Below, in pieces: positions 1-7,274 of a DNA stretch of 23,327 nt (its first letter is position 1; every line of letters starts with the position of its first letter). The translations under genes and the position numbers were made by a program. Location of the stretch: NCBI GenBank assembly GCA_036495525.1, contig DASXMR010000155.1, positions 1 to 23,327 on the forward strand, read 5' to 3'. A model generated the notes under the pieces. It was not told the origin of the DNA. It was given only the letters and a program-made list of their open reading frames with translations, and searched no databases. The stretch is from DASXMR01 sp036495525. Lineage in GTDB: Bacteria; Actinomycetota; Actinomycetes; Streptosporangiales; Streptosporangiaceae.

Positions 1-360
1 CGTCCTCTCCGGCGCGGCATGCGGAAGTTCTGACCCGGCGCGCGCAGTGGGAGCCCAGGGTTCTACCCGGCGCGCGCAGTAGGAGCCCGAGGTTCTACCC
101 GGCGCGCCTGGTGGGGAGCCCGGAGCCCTGACCGTCTCCAGATGGCAGTTTCAGGAAAGCGACCGCCGGTGGAAGCCCGAGCTGCCGCTGGTCTCGCCGA
201 CCTGGTCCCACCACTCGCTGTCCCGGCGGTCGCATCGCTCAGCATCTGGCTTGTAGCGCCATTCCGGTCGTGCTGGCGCTGTGACGAGCCTCGCTCTGCC
301 TGTAACCGTCGTGTCCTGACGCCTGACGGTCGCAGTGCTGCCTGCCGGTGCGGGGGGCAT
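1..360. other. Non-coding or unresolved left edge
   Basis: I see no convincing gene here. Short open frames exist on both strands, but none has a recognisable domain, a clear ribosome-binding site or protein-like composition. The left third holds a small tandem repeat, listed separately. The rest looks like ordinary high-G+C intergenic DNA. It could be the decayed 3' flank of a gene lying to the left of the window. Confidence 0.5.
28..128. repeat. Three imperfect ~32-bp tandem repeats
   Basis: Three head-to-tail units start at about 28, 61 and 93. Each begins TTCT(G)ACCCGGCGCGC, continues with a CAGTGGGAGCCC-like segment and ends in a purine-rich CAGGG or GAGG tail. The first two units are nearly identical; the third has diverged and is slightly longer. 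There are no spacers, so this is not a CRISPR array. Function is unknown. Confidence 0.7.
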
Positions 361-888
361 TCAGGACTCGCCCTTGGCCAGTGCGCCGACATGTGCGCCC
401 TGGCCCACCGCGTAGGCCTCGCGTACCCAGCCGGCCAGCTCGTCATCCAGCTGCTCGGGCCGGGTGATACGCAGGTGATGCACGAACAGCCGCTTCGTGT
501 ACGGCGCCGCGCTGGTGATACGCGGATCCTCGACGACGCGCTGCAGGTCCAGGTAGCAGGTCAGGCCCTCGGCGGTAGGCCGAGCGCCGGCGAAGCCGCG
601 CCTGCTGCCCTTGAACGTGATCGTGGTCTTGGCCACGGCGTAGCTGAATGGGCCGCACGCCTCCAACAAGGCGACGAACTGCCGGTACAGGGCGACCGAG
701 GCGGCAGGCTTGCCACGCAGATGATCATCGACGGACCAGCCGCCATCCGGCGGGCCGCCGGTCTGAGCGGGTGAAGCTGGCTCGCCCGCCCGCCAGGCAT
801 CCGGCGGCCGGCGCGGCTGTCCCCCGGCCGGAGACTGGCCAGGCGCGGACGAGTGCTCTACTGGGTGGTCTGATCCAGTTACCGCCAT
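361..888 (-). CDS. DUF5655-like domain protein
   Basis: About 175 residues. The first ~50 are Pro/Gly/Ser-rich and probably disordered. Residues ~51-165 form a compact domain resembling the DUF5655 family: WSVDDHL at 51-57, then a long helix with ALYRQFVALLEACGP, then KTTITFKGSRRGFAG at 87-101, and finally an EQLDDELAGWVREAY helix at 146-160. Such proteins are widespread in actinobacteria and have no established biochemical role. It is probably cytoplasmic, with no signal peptide or membrane segment. The start is uncertain. I chose the ATG at 888, just ahead of the disordered leader, but the frame stays open to in-frame ATGs at 951, 1038 and 1053, and none has a good Shine-Dalgarno. It is divergent from the pirin gene. 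The family match is from memory of its motif pattern. Confidence 0.65.
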   Translation of the reverse strand: MAVTGSDHPVEHSSAPGQSPAGGQPRRPPDAWRAGEPASPAQTGGPPDGGWSVDDHLRGKPAASVALYRQFVALLEACGPFSYAVAKTTITFKGSRRGFAGARPTAEGLTCYLDLQRVVEDPRITSAAPYTKRLFVHHLRITRPEQLDDELAGWVREAYAVGQGAHVGALAKGES

Positions 889-981
889 ACCGCGAATGTA
901 GCGGGAGGTACCGACAATCTGGCCGCGGCTGCGCGGCAGCAGCCGGGCCATGGTGGCCGGCGGCAGTGACCGGATGACATA

Positions 982-999
982 GGCCGGCCGCGGCCGGCC
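982..999. promoter_or_regulatory. Perfect 18-bp G/C palindrome in a divergent gap
   Basis: GGCCGGCCG followed directly by CGGCCGGCC, a perfect inverted repeat with no loop. It lies between the divergent DUF5655-like and pirin genes, where a shared operator could sit. Because it is made only of G and C in a very G+C-rich genome, chance is a serious alternative. Nothing else in 889-1113 looks like a clear promoter. Confidence 0.25.
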
Positions 1000-1113
1000 G
1001 AACCGACTTCCAACCGGGAATGTTGCGAGTTCAATCATCGTTGCTGCCGACATCGCATGGCAGGCCGGCGCAGCCGGACCGGCCTGTGCGCCATCGCGGA
1101 GGAGGACGAAGAC

Positions 1114-2109
1114 ATGCCAGCGGTCACCGCCGAGAACATCCTGCTGCTGCCGAGGATCTCCGAGCCCGACCCGGCGGCAGCTGTGGAACGGCCGGTCCTG
1201 GCCGTGACCACCGCGCCGTCCGCCTATGAAGGCGAGGGCTTCCCGGTACGGCGCGCCTTCGCCGGCATCGACCTGGGGGCGCTCGACCCGTTCATCCACA
1301 TGGACCAGATGGGCGAGGTCGACTACGCCCCGGGGGAGCCGAAGGGCACCTCATGGCACCCGCACCGCGGCTTCGAGACCGTCACGTACATGATCGACGG
1401 CACGTTCAAGCACCAGGACTCCAACGGCGGCGGCGGAATGATCACCAACGGTGACACCCAGTGGATGACAGCCGGCGGCGGGATCCTGCACATCGAGGAG
1501 CCGCCCGAGGCCCTGGTCGCCTCCGGCGGGCTGTTCCACGGCTTCCAGCTGTGGGTGAACCTGCCCGCGCGGATGAAGATGACCGGCCCGCGCTATCAGG
1601 ACATCCGGGCCGGGCAGGTCGCGCTGCTCAGCTCCCCCGACGGCGGCGCGCTGCTGCGCGTGATCGCCGGCGAGGTTGGCGGGCACAGCGGCCCCGGCGT
1701 CACGCACACCCCGATCACGCTGCTGCACGCGACGCTTGAGCCCGGTGCTCAGCTGCGGCTGCCCTGGCGGCCCGACTTCAACGCGCTTGGCTACGTGCTG
1801 GCCGGATCCGGCACGGCTGGGCAGGAGCGGCGGCCGGTCAGGACCGGGCAGATGGCCGCGTTCGGCCCCGGCGACACGCTCAGCTTCGCGGCGAGCGAGC
1901 GCGCCGACGGCCCGAGCGAGGGCATGGACGTGCTCGTGCTCGGCGGCGAGCCGATCAGGGAGCCAGTCGCCGCCTACGGCCCGTTCGTGATGAACACCAG
2001 GGATGAGCTGATCCAGGCGTTCGAGGACTACCAGGCCGGGCGGCTCGGCTCGATCCCCGCGCAGCCGCGCGAGATCCCGATCGACCGCCCTGGCCACGAC
2101 GTTCTCTGA
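1114..2109 (+). CDS. Pirin family protein
   Basis: A 331-residue bicupin of the pirin family. The N-terminal cupin carries the pirin metal site: His82 and His84 in WHPHRGFETVTY, then His126 and Glu128 in GGGILHIEEP. Pirins bind iron, and some have quercetin 2,3-dioxygenase activity; the substrate here cannot be told. The region from ~190 on matches the pirin C-terminal cupin, ending near FVMNTRDELIQAFEDYQAGR. I chose the ATG at 1114 because GGAGGAGG at 1098-1105 sits about 8 bases upstream; an in-frame ATG at 1057 lacks such a site. Length is slightly above the usual ~290-300 because of a short N-terminal extension. The hydrolase gene follows 10 bases after the stop, so the two are probably co-transcribed. 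Confidence 0.93.
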   Translation: MPAVTAENILLLPRISEPDPAAAVERPVLAVTTAPSAYEGEGFPVRRAFAGIDLGALDPFIHMDQMGEVDYAPGEPKGTSWHPHRGFETVTYMIDGTFKHQDSNGGGGMITNGDTQWMTAGGGILHIEEPPEALVASGGLFHGFQLWVNLPARMKMTGPRYQDIRAGQVALLSSPDGGALLRVIAGEVGGHSGPGVTHTPITLLHATLEPGAQLRLPWRPDFNALGYVLAGSGTAGQERRPVRTGQMAAFGPGDTLSFAASERADGPSEGMDVLVLGGEPIREPVAAYGPFVMNTRDELIQAFEDYQAGRLGSIPAQPREIPIDRPGHDVL

Positions 2110-2119
2110 ACCTCGCGCC

Positions 2120-2839
2120 GTGTCACCCAGCGCCGTACCGGCCCTCGTTGTGCTTGTCCCCGCGCCGGCCCTCGGGCCGGCCAGCTGGCAGCCGGTAGCC
2201 GGCGAGCTACGCCGGGCCGGGCGGGAGGTCACCATTCCGTCGCTTGACGGCATGGCCGACGCTGGCCCGCCGTACGCTGCGCGGCTGGCTCAGCTGGTTG
2301 CCGGGCAGGTTCGGGACCGGCCAGGTGAGCCGGTCACGCTGGTGACGCATTCCGGGGCTGGCCTGTTCGCTGGGCAGATCAGCGCCGCGATTGCGGCTGC
2401 GGCGACCACGGCGATCTTCGCCGACGCTGGCCTGCCGGAACCGGATGGGGGCGGCCAGGTCGTCGGCGACGACTTCCTCCCCTATCTGCGCGAGATCGCC
2501 GCTGACGGCATCGTGCCGCCCTGGCCGCTGTGGTTCCCGGACGACGATCTCGGGGCGCTATTTGCCGACCAGCAGACGCAGCGGTCCGTGCTGGCGGAAG
2601 CCGGAGCGCTGCCGCTGGCGTTCTTCGAAGAGCGACTGCCGCCCGTGCCAGGACACTGGCCGCCGAGCCGGGCGGGCTACCTGCTGTTCTCGGATGGCTA
2701 CCGGCAGGAGGCGCGCAAAGCGGCCGGACGGGGCTGGCCAGTCGCCGAGCTGCCCGGCGAGCACCTGCACATGCTGGTCATGCCCGCAGCGGTGGCGGCC
2801 GCGATCATCGCGCTCGAAGCCGGCGCCGTGCCCGGTTAG
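2120..2839 (+). CDS. Alpha/beta hydrolase family protein
   Basis: 239 residues with an alpha/beta-hydrolase pattern. An early strand, VVLVPAPALGPASW, supplies the oxyanion-hole loop. The nucleophile elbow is VTHSGAG with Ser78; it lacks the usual Gly two residues before the serine (His77 precedes it). The strand-5 motif is FADAGLP. A likely catalytic His (215 or 217) lies in GEHLHM near the C-terminus. The substrate is unknown; distantly related actinobacterial proteins are annotated as esterases or simply hydrolases. The start is the GTG at 2120, 10 bases after the pirin stop, so translation is probably coupled. No signal peptide or membrane segment is visible. It ends 33 bases from the convergent dinG stop. 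Confidence 0.8.
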   Translation: MSPSAVPALVVLVPAPALGPASWQPVAGELRRAGREVTIPSLDGMADAGPPYAARLAQLVAGQVRDRPGEPVTLVTHSGAGLFAGQISAAIAAAATTAIFADAGLPEPDGGGQVVGDDFLPYLREIAADGIVPPWPLWFPDDDLGALFADQQTQRSVLAEAGALPLAFFEERLPPVPGHWPPSRAGYLLFSDGYRQEARKAAGRGWPVAELPGEHLHMLVMPAAVAAAIIALEAGAVPG

Positions 2840-2872
2840 CCGGCTATTGCCGACGCGCCGGGCCGGCCTTGC

Positions 2873-4912
2873 TCAGCCAGCCGCCAGGCGGCGCAGCGCG
2901 CCGCGCACGACCTGCGGATCGGTAGTCGTCCAGAACGGCGGCAGCGACGCCCGCAGGAAGCTTCCGTACCTGGCCGTGACCAGCCGCGGATCCAGGATCG
3001 CCACCACCCCTCTGTCACTCATCGTGCGCAGCAGCCGGCCGGTCCCCTGCGCTAGCAGCAGTGCCGCCTGAGCCGCTGCCACGTCCATGAACCCGTTGCC
3101 ACCCCGAGCCGCGACCGCTCGCTGCCGGGCCGAGGCCAGCGGGTCGTCTGGGCGCGGGAACGGTATCCGGTCGATCGCTACGAGCTGGAGCGAGCGGCCT
3201 GGCACGTCGACGCCCTGCCACAGCGACAGGGTGCCGAACAGGCAGGTCTGCTCGTCCGCGGCGAACGTGGTGACCAGCTGCGCCGTCTGGTCGTCACCCT
3301 GGCAGAGCAGCGGCACGTCCAGCCGCCCGCGCAGCTCGTCGGCCGCCTGCCTGGCGGCCCGCGTCGAGGAGAACAGCCCGAGCGTGCGCCCGCCGGCCGC
3401 GGTGATCAGCTCAGCCAGCTCGTCCAGGTAGGACGCGGCCAGCCCGTCCCGGCCGGGCGGCGGCAGGTGCCGTGCGACATACAGAATGCCGCTGCGCGGG
3501 TGGTCGAACGGGGACCCGACATCCAGCCCGGTCCAGGCCAGCGAGTGCTGATCCGCTGCCGCGGCCGCTGGCGCTGATGATGGCGGCAGGCCCCACTGGC
3601 GCGCGAGCGGCTCGAAGGAGCCGCCGAGCGCGAGCGTCGCCGAGGTCAGCGTCACGGTCCGCCTGCCGAAAAGCCGGTCAGCCAGCAGCCCGCCGACCTG
3701 CAGCGGGGCGACCCGCAGCGTCGGCGGCCGGGAGGATTCCTCCGATAGCGGCCGGTCAAGCCAGACCACGTCCGTCCGGGCGGCGATGTCGGGGCCGAAG
3801 GCCGCAAGGATCCGGTCCGCCGCGTCGTGCAGCTCGCCCACCGCGGCGACGGCCGCCCGGCGCACGGCTACCAGGTCTGCCTCATCGTCCCCGTTCCGCG
3901 CCGCGGTCCGCAGGTCGGCGGCGCACGCGCCGGCCGCGTCCCTGGTCAGCGTCAGCGCCAGCTCGAGGTCCTCGGCCAGCACGTCGATGCGGCCGGCCGG
4001 CAGCGCGGTCAGCACCCGGCGGGCCTCCTCGCCCGCCTCTCGCAGCCGGCCGGTCAGCTTCTCGTCTACCAGCCGCCCGCAGCGGCGCAGCGCGGTGTCG
4101 GCTGCGGCAGCCGACAGCTCGTCCGAGGCGACCGAGGTGACCCTGTCGACCAGGTCGTGCGCCTCGTCGATGATCACTACGTCGTGCTCGGGCAGCACGA
4201 TGAAGTTCTCCATCGCATCGATGGCCAGCAGCGCGTGGTTGGTCACGACGATGTCGGCCTGGCCGGCCTGGTGGCGAGCCAGCTCGGCGTGGCACTGCGA
4301 GCCGAACGGACAGCGCTGCGCGCCAACGCACTCCCGCGCGGTGACTGACACCTGCCGCCATGCCTGCTCTGAAACGCCGGGCACCAGCTCATCCCGGTCC
4401 CCGGTGCCAGTCGTCTCGGCCCACTCGTGCAGCCGCTGCACCTGCTTGCCGACGGCTGATGGGCTGCGCGGGTCGAACAGCGCGTCGCTCGGGTCGTCCT
4501 GCGCACCCGAGCGCAGCTTCTGCAGGCAGAGATAGTTGCGACGGCCCTTGAGGATCGCGAAGTCGGGCTCCCGGCCGAGCACCGGCCGCAGTGCGTCAGC
4601 CAGCCTCGGCAGGTCACGGTCGATGAGCTGACGCTGCAGCGCGATCGTCGCGGTCGATACCACCACGGCGCCGCCGCCCGCCACTGCGTGCCGGACCGCG
4701 GGGACAAGGTAGGCCAGCGACTTTCCGGTCCCGGTACCCGCCTGCACCGCCAGGTGCTCGCCGGTCTCCATCGCCTGGTGCACCGCCAGGGTCATGGCGA
4801 CCTGGCCGGGGCGCTCAGCGCCGCCGATGTCCGCGACCGCAGCGGCCAGCAGCTCGGTGACGCCGGGCGGTTCCCCGGCTGCTGGCGCACTTTGTTCCTG
4901 GCCTGGGGGCAC
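2873..4912 (-). CDS. dinG: DinG-family ATP-dependent DNA helicase
   Basis: A 679-residue superfamily 2 helicase of the XPD/DinG type, which unwinds DNA 5'-3' and helps resolve D-loops, R-loops and damaged replication intermediates. Visible motifs: RPGQVAM (Q-like motif, ~34-40), Walker A GTGTGKS at 59-65, DEAH box at 249-252 in VVIIDEAHDL, and motif VI QGTGRLLR at 622-629. Four cysteines fit the iron-sulfur cluster of the XPD/DinG group: Cys129, Cys195, Cys201 and Cys207. Length matches actinobacterial DinG. No N-terminal exonuclease domain and no nearby CRISPR genes are present, so it is the housekeeping type and not CasDinG. The start is the ATG at 4912; no strong Shine-Dalgarno was seen. 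Divergent from arsR across 127 bases. Confidence 0.93.
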   Translation of the reverse strand: MPPGQEQSAPAAGEPPGVTELLAAAVADIGGAERPGQVAMTLAVHQAMETGEHLAVQAGTGTGKSLAYLVPAVRHAVAGGGAVVVSTATIALQRQLIDRDLPRLADALRPVLGREPDFAILKGRRNYLCLQKLRSGAQDDPSDALFDPRSPSAVGKQVQRLHEWAETTGTGDRDELVPGVSEQAWRQVSVTARECVGAQRCPFGSQCHAELARHQAGQADIVVTNHALLAIDAMENFIVLPEHDVVIIDEAHDLVDRVTSVASDELSAAAADTALRRCGRLVDEKLTGRLREAGEEARRVLTALPAGRIDVLAEDLELALTLTRDAAGACAADLRTAARNGDDEADLVAVRRAAVAAVGELHDAADRILAAFGPDIAARTDVVWLDRPLSEESSRPPTLRVAPLQVGGLLADRLFGRRTVTLTSATLALGGSFEPLARQWGLPPSSAPAAAAADQHSLAWTGLDVGSPFDHPRSGILYVARHLPPPGRDGLAASYLDELAELITAAGGRTLGLFSSTRAARQAADELRGRLDVPLLCQGDDQTAQLVTTFAADEQTCLFGTLSLWQGVDVPGRSLQLVAIDRIPFPRPDDPLASARQRAVAARGGNGFMDVAAAQAALLLAQGTGRLLRTMSDRGVVAILDPRLVTARYGSFLRASLPPFWTTTDPQVVRGALRRLAAG

Positions 4913-4999
4913 GTCACAAGACGCTATCGCGCCCGCGGCCCGGGCCGGCCGAGCCAGCCGCGCGCCGGCTGCGGAGTGCCAGCGAGGAGCACAGCTAAC

Positions 5000-5039
5000 C
5001 AGATTGACAACTATTAATCTATACTGAAACTATTGTGAG
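5000..5039 (+). promoter_or_regulatory. AT-rich promoter/operator ahead of arsR
   Basis: This 40-base island is only about 28% G+C by my count, in a region near 70%. It contains TTGACA at 5004-5009 and TATACT at 5020-5025. Their 10-base spacing is too short for one sigma-70 promoter, so they may belong to different elements. A direct repeat AACTATT occurs at 5009-5015 and 5028-5034. If TATACT is the -10 box, transcription would begin only a few bases before the ATG at 5040, giving a nearly leaderless mRNA. That fits the missing Shine-Dalgarno. The repeats are candidate half-sites for the ArsR protein. Position and composition are seen; the function is inferred. Confidence 0.5.
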
Positions 5040-5387
5040 ATGACGTCCACATCACAGTCAGAGGCTGACCTCGCGGCTGTCTTCGCCGCGCTGGCCGACG
5101 GCACCAGGCGCCAGGTAGTGCAGCTACTCGGTGAGCGGCCCAGGCGGGCCGGTGAGCTCGCCGCCGCCGCCGGTACCTCCGCCCCGGCGATGAGCCGCCA
5201 CCTGCGCGTGCTGCTGCAAGCAGGCATCGTCGCTGACGAGCGGACCGCGCAGGACGCGCGCGCCAGGGTCTTCCGGCTCCGGCCGCAGCCGATGGCCGCA
5301 CTGCAGGCGTGGCTAGACCAGCTTCAGGCGCACTGGGACGAGCAGCTGGCCGCGTTCGCGCGGCACGTCGAGAGGAGGACGCTCTGA
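5040..5387 (+). CDS. ArsR-family HTH transcriptional regulator
   Basis: 115 residues, a typical ArsR/SmtB winged-helix size. The winged HTH spans roughly residues 10-85: the family motif FAALADGTRRQVVQLL at 15-30, the recognition helix around SAPAMSRHLRVLLQAGIV at 47-64, then the wing at ~65-80. The C-terminal helix is amphipathic, probably for dimerisation. I see no metal-binding cysteines, so this is the non-metal type usually found next to SRPBCC (AHSA1-like) genes. Starts at the ATG at 5040, directly behind the AT-rich island and without a Shine-Dalgarno. Its stop overlaps the next start (TGATG), so the two proteins should be made together. Likely autoregulatory; the ligand is unknown. 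Confidence 0.92.
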   Translation: MTSTSQSEADLAAVFAALADGTRRQVVQLLGERPRRAGELAAAAGTSAPAMSRHLRVLLQAGIVADERTAQDARARVFRLRPQPMAALQAWLDQLQAHWDEQLAAFARHVERRTL

Positions 5388-6229
5388 TGAGCGAGGACCG
5401 TTCGGTGTCATCACAGGTGGAGGTCACGGTCGATCCGCAGACCGCCTTTGCGGCCTTCACCGAGGAGATGAACCTGTGGTGGGTGCGCGGGCCGGTCAAC
5501 TTCTTCGACGCCGCCAGAGCTGTGGCCATGGCCTGCGAGCCCGGTGTCGGCGGGCGGCTGCTCGAGGTCTATGACGAGGCCTCAGGCGAAGCGCTCGAGC
5601 TCGGCCGGATCACGGTCTGGCAGCCAGGCGAGCGGCTGGCCTGGCAGAGCTCGGTGGATGAAGTCCGCACCGACGTGCGGTTCGAGCCGACCGGTGCCGG
5701 GACGATCGTGCGGGTGGTCGCCACGATTCCGGCCGGCACGCAGGACAAGGGCGGCACTAGCTGGGTGCGGGTAATTCCGCCATGGTTCGCTGCCTGGTGC
5801 GCGCGCCGGTCAAGCGCGCCCAGGGTCGCCGCCGATCTGGACCGGCTTGCGCTCGTCGTCTGCTACCGCAAGCCGGTGGCCGCCGCACGCTGGCTGGCGA
5901 CGGCGTTCGGCTTCGAGCAGCCGCGGCCGCTGCCCGAGGATGCACGCGACGGCGAGGGCGCACATACCTGGATCGAGTTCCGCATCGGCGACTGCTCGCT
6001 GATGATCTACCCGCTGGACGGCGAGCTGCCAGACGGCGCTGCCGATACGCATGTGCCCTGGATCTACGTCGATGACCTGGATGCGCACCTGGCCAGGGCG
6101 CAGGCAGCGGGCGCCGGCATCGTCGAGGGCATTCACCAGTACGGCTACCGCGCCTACAGCGCTCGAGACCCAGAAGGCCGACACTGGACATTCCTGCAGG
6201 CCCGGCCCACGATGACCGCCCCGCGCTAG
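5387..6229 (+). CDS. SRPBCC (AHSA1-like) and VOC/glyoxalase fusion
   Basis: 280 residues in two domains. Residues ~8-135 are an SRPBCC/START-like fold: VEVTVDPQTAFAAFTEEMNLWW at the start, then EPGVGGRLLEVY, GRITVWQPGERLAW and TDVRFEPTGAGTIVRV. Residues ~152-275 are a vicinal-oxygen-chelate (glyoxalase/bleomycin resistance-like) domain: VVCYRKPVAAARWLATAFGF, HTWIEFRIGDCSLMIYP, VPWIYVDDLDAHLARAQAAGA and SARDPEGRHWTF. Both folds bind small hydrophobic ligands, so a binding or detoxification role regulated by the upstream ArsR is likely. The substrate is unknown. The start at 5387 overlaps the arsR stop, with AGAGGAGG at 5371-5378 placed well. An in-frame ATG at 5309 lies inside arsR and is rejected. 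Confidence 0.88.
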   Translation: MSEDRSVSSQVEVTVDPQTAFAAFTEEMNLWWVRGPVNFFDAARAVAMACEPGVGGRLLEVYDEASGEALELGRITVWQPGERLAWQSSVDEVRTDVRFEPTGAGTIVRVVATIPAGTQDKGGTSWVRVIPPWFAAWCARRSSAPRVAADLDRLALVVCYRKPVAAARWLATAFGFEQPRPLPEDARDGEGAHTWIEFRIGDCSLMIYPLDGELPDGAADTHVPWIYVDDLDAHLARAQAAGAGIVEGIHQYGYRAYSARDPEGRHWTFLQARPTMTAPR

Positions 6230-6400
6230 CGGCCAGCCTGAGCACGAAGCATCCGGCTCGCGGAGCCACAGTAGCCAGCAACGGGACGGGCTCGCCAACC
6301 CGCCCGGAGCCAGCATCGGGAGGGTCGGCCGGAAATTGGGTCGCGGGCTGCCGCCGGTGCGCCTACGGTGTAGCCGACCGAACGAAGCGAGGGGATTGAC

Positions 6401-6418
6401 CATGGTCATGGTCATGGT
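6401..6418 (+). repeat. Three CATGGT tandem copies at the leader start
   Basis: CATGGT occurs three times head to tail at 6401, 6407 and 6413. Each copy supplies an ATG in the same frame, so the leader ORF begins Met-Val-Met-Val-Met-Val. Changing copy number would not change frame but would alter spacing from the GAGGGG at 6389-6394. Confidence 0.8.
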
Positions 6419-6479
6419 TTGCCGTGCCAGGGCGGCCGCCATCGGCGCCGAACCCCGCCGGAGCCCACTTCCTGCGTGA
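6402..6479 (+). CDS. Putative erm leader peptide ORF (25 codons)
   Basis: An ATG at 6402 lies 7 bases after GAGGGG (6389-6394), the best ribosome-binding site in this gap. Its frame encodes 25 residues starting MVMVMVCRAR and ending SPLPA, and stops at 6477-6479. The methylase frame is +1 to it, and the methylase's only possible start, GTG at 6424, lies inside. Erm genes are often controlled by leader peptides whose ribosome stalling exposes the methylase start. This arrangement, overlapping instead of upstream, could be such a leader, simple translational coupling, or the trace of a one-base frameshift in the true N-terminus. No RNA evidence is available to me. Confidence 0.4.
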   Translation: MVMVMVCRARAAAIGAEPRRSPLPA

Positions 6480-7221
6480 CCGCACGCTGCTGGCACGCCT
6501 GATCCGCGCTTCCGGCGCGGGGGGCGGCAGCCTCGCTCTCGACCTGGGCGCTGGCCGCGGCGTCATCACCGCCGCGCTGGCAGCCGCCGGGGCCAGCGTC
6601 ATCGCCGTCGAACGCGATCCGCGGCTGGCCGCCGGGCTGCGGCGCCGCTTTGCCGCCGAGCCGCTGGTCCAGGTGGCCGAGAGCGACCTGCGCGAGGTGC
6701 CGTTGCCGCGGACCGAGTTCCTGGTGGTAGCCAGCCCGCCGTTCTCGCTGACCACAGCGCTATGCCGGCGACTGCTGAATGACCCCGCGGTACCGCTGGC
6801 CGGAGCGGAGCTGATCATCCAGCGAGGCGCGGCGCGCTGGCTGGCCAGCCAGCGGCCACGCGATTCCGAGACCGCCTGGTGGGCAGCCAGATACCAGCTG
6901 CGGCTAGCTCAGCCGGTCAGCCGGCACAGCTTCGTTCCGTCGCCTGGCGTCGACGCGGCGGTGCTCTCCGTCCGGCCGCGTCAGCTGGCCGGGTCAGCGA
7001 GCGGGCAGCGGATGCTGCGGCAGCTGCTGCGCGAGGCCTACCGCTACCGGGCACGCCGGGCGGACGGGCTGGTGCTGCTGCGCGGACACCGGCGGCTGCT
7101 CATCCGGGCCGGCGTCGACCCCCGCTCCCCCGCCAGCCAGCTGACAGCCGAGCAGTGGCATGAGCTGACGATCCGGCTGGCTGCGGCCAGCAGCAGCGGG
7201 CAGCTGGCCGCTAGCCAGTAA
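6424..7221 (+). CDS. erm: Erm-type 23S rRNA adenine N6-methyltransferase
   Basis: 265 residues with the Erm/KsgA Rossmann methyltransferase layout. HFLRDRTLLARLI at 15-27 corresponds to the Erm QNFL..D segment. Motif I (AdoMet binding) is DLGAGRG at 40-46, motif II is VIAVERDP at 59-66, and a SDLRE segment near 87-91 follows. Motif IV is SPPF at 104-107, where the family usually has N-(I/L)-P-(F/Y). Downstream, AELIIQRGAARW resembles the Erm VVQ..VA segment. Family members methylate A2058 of 23S rRNA, giving macrolide-lincosamide-streptogramin resistance; that is unproven here. Between the in-frame stop at 6397-6399 and the conserved region, GTG 6424 is the only possible start. It lies within the leader ORF and has no Shine-Dalgarno at a normal distance. 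A frameshifted start is therefore possible. Confidence 0.82.
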   Translation: MPGRPPSAPNPAGAHFLRDRTLLARLIRASGAGGGSLALDLGAGRGVITAALAAAGASVIAVERDPRLAAGLRRRFAAEPLVQVAESDLREVPLPRTEFLVVASPPFSLTTALCRRLLNDPAVPLAGAELIIQRGAARWLASQRPRDSETAWWAARYQLRLAQPVSRHSFVPSPGVDAAVLSVRPRQLAGSASGQRMLRQLLREAYRYRARRADGLVLLRGHRRLLIRAGVDPRSPASQLTAEQWHELTIRLAAASSSGQLAASQ

Positions 7222-7274
7222 AGCCAGCCAGCCCGCGGCTCGCCAGCCGGCCGGTGCCCGGCAGCGGCAGCGGG

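Noticed and set aside
151..360. Short minus-strand frame at the left edge as a transposase remnant
   Set aside because: A few stretches look protein-like, but I could match no family motif and saw no terminal repeats.
2873..4912. CRISPR-associated DinG (type IV) helicase
   Set aside because: No cas genes or array are nearby, and the protein has the full iron-sulfur cysteine set and housekeeping length.
7204..7218. CTGGC-CGCTA-GCCAG hairpin at the erm 3' end as a terminator
   Set aside because: The stem is only 5 bp, lies inside the coding sequence and has no U-run.
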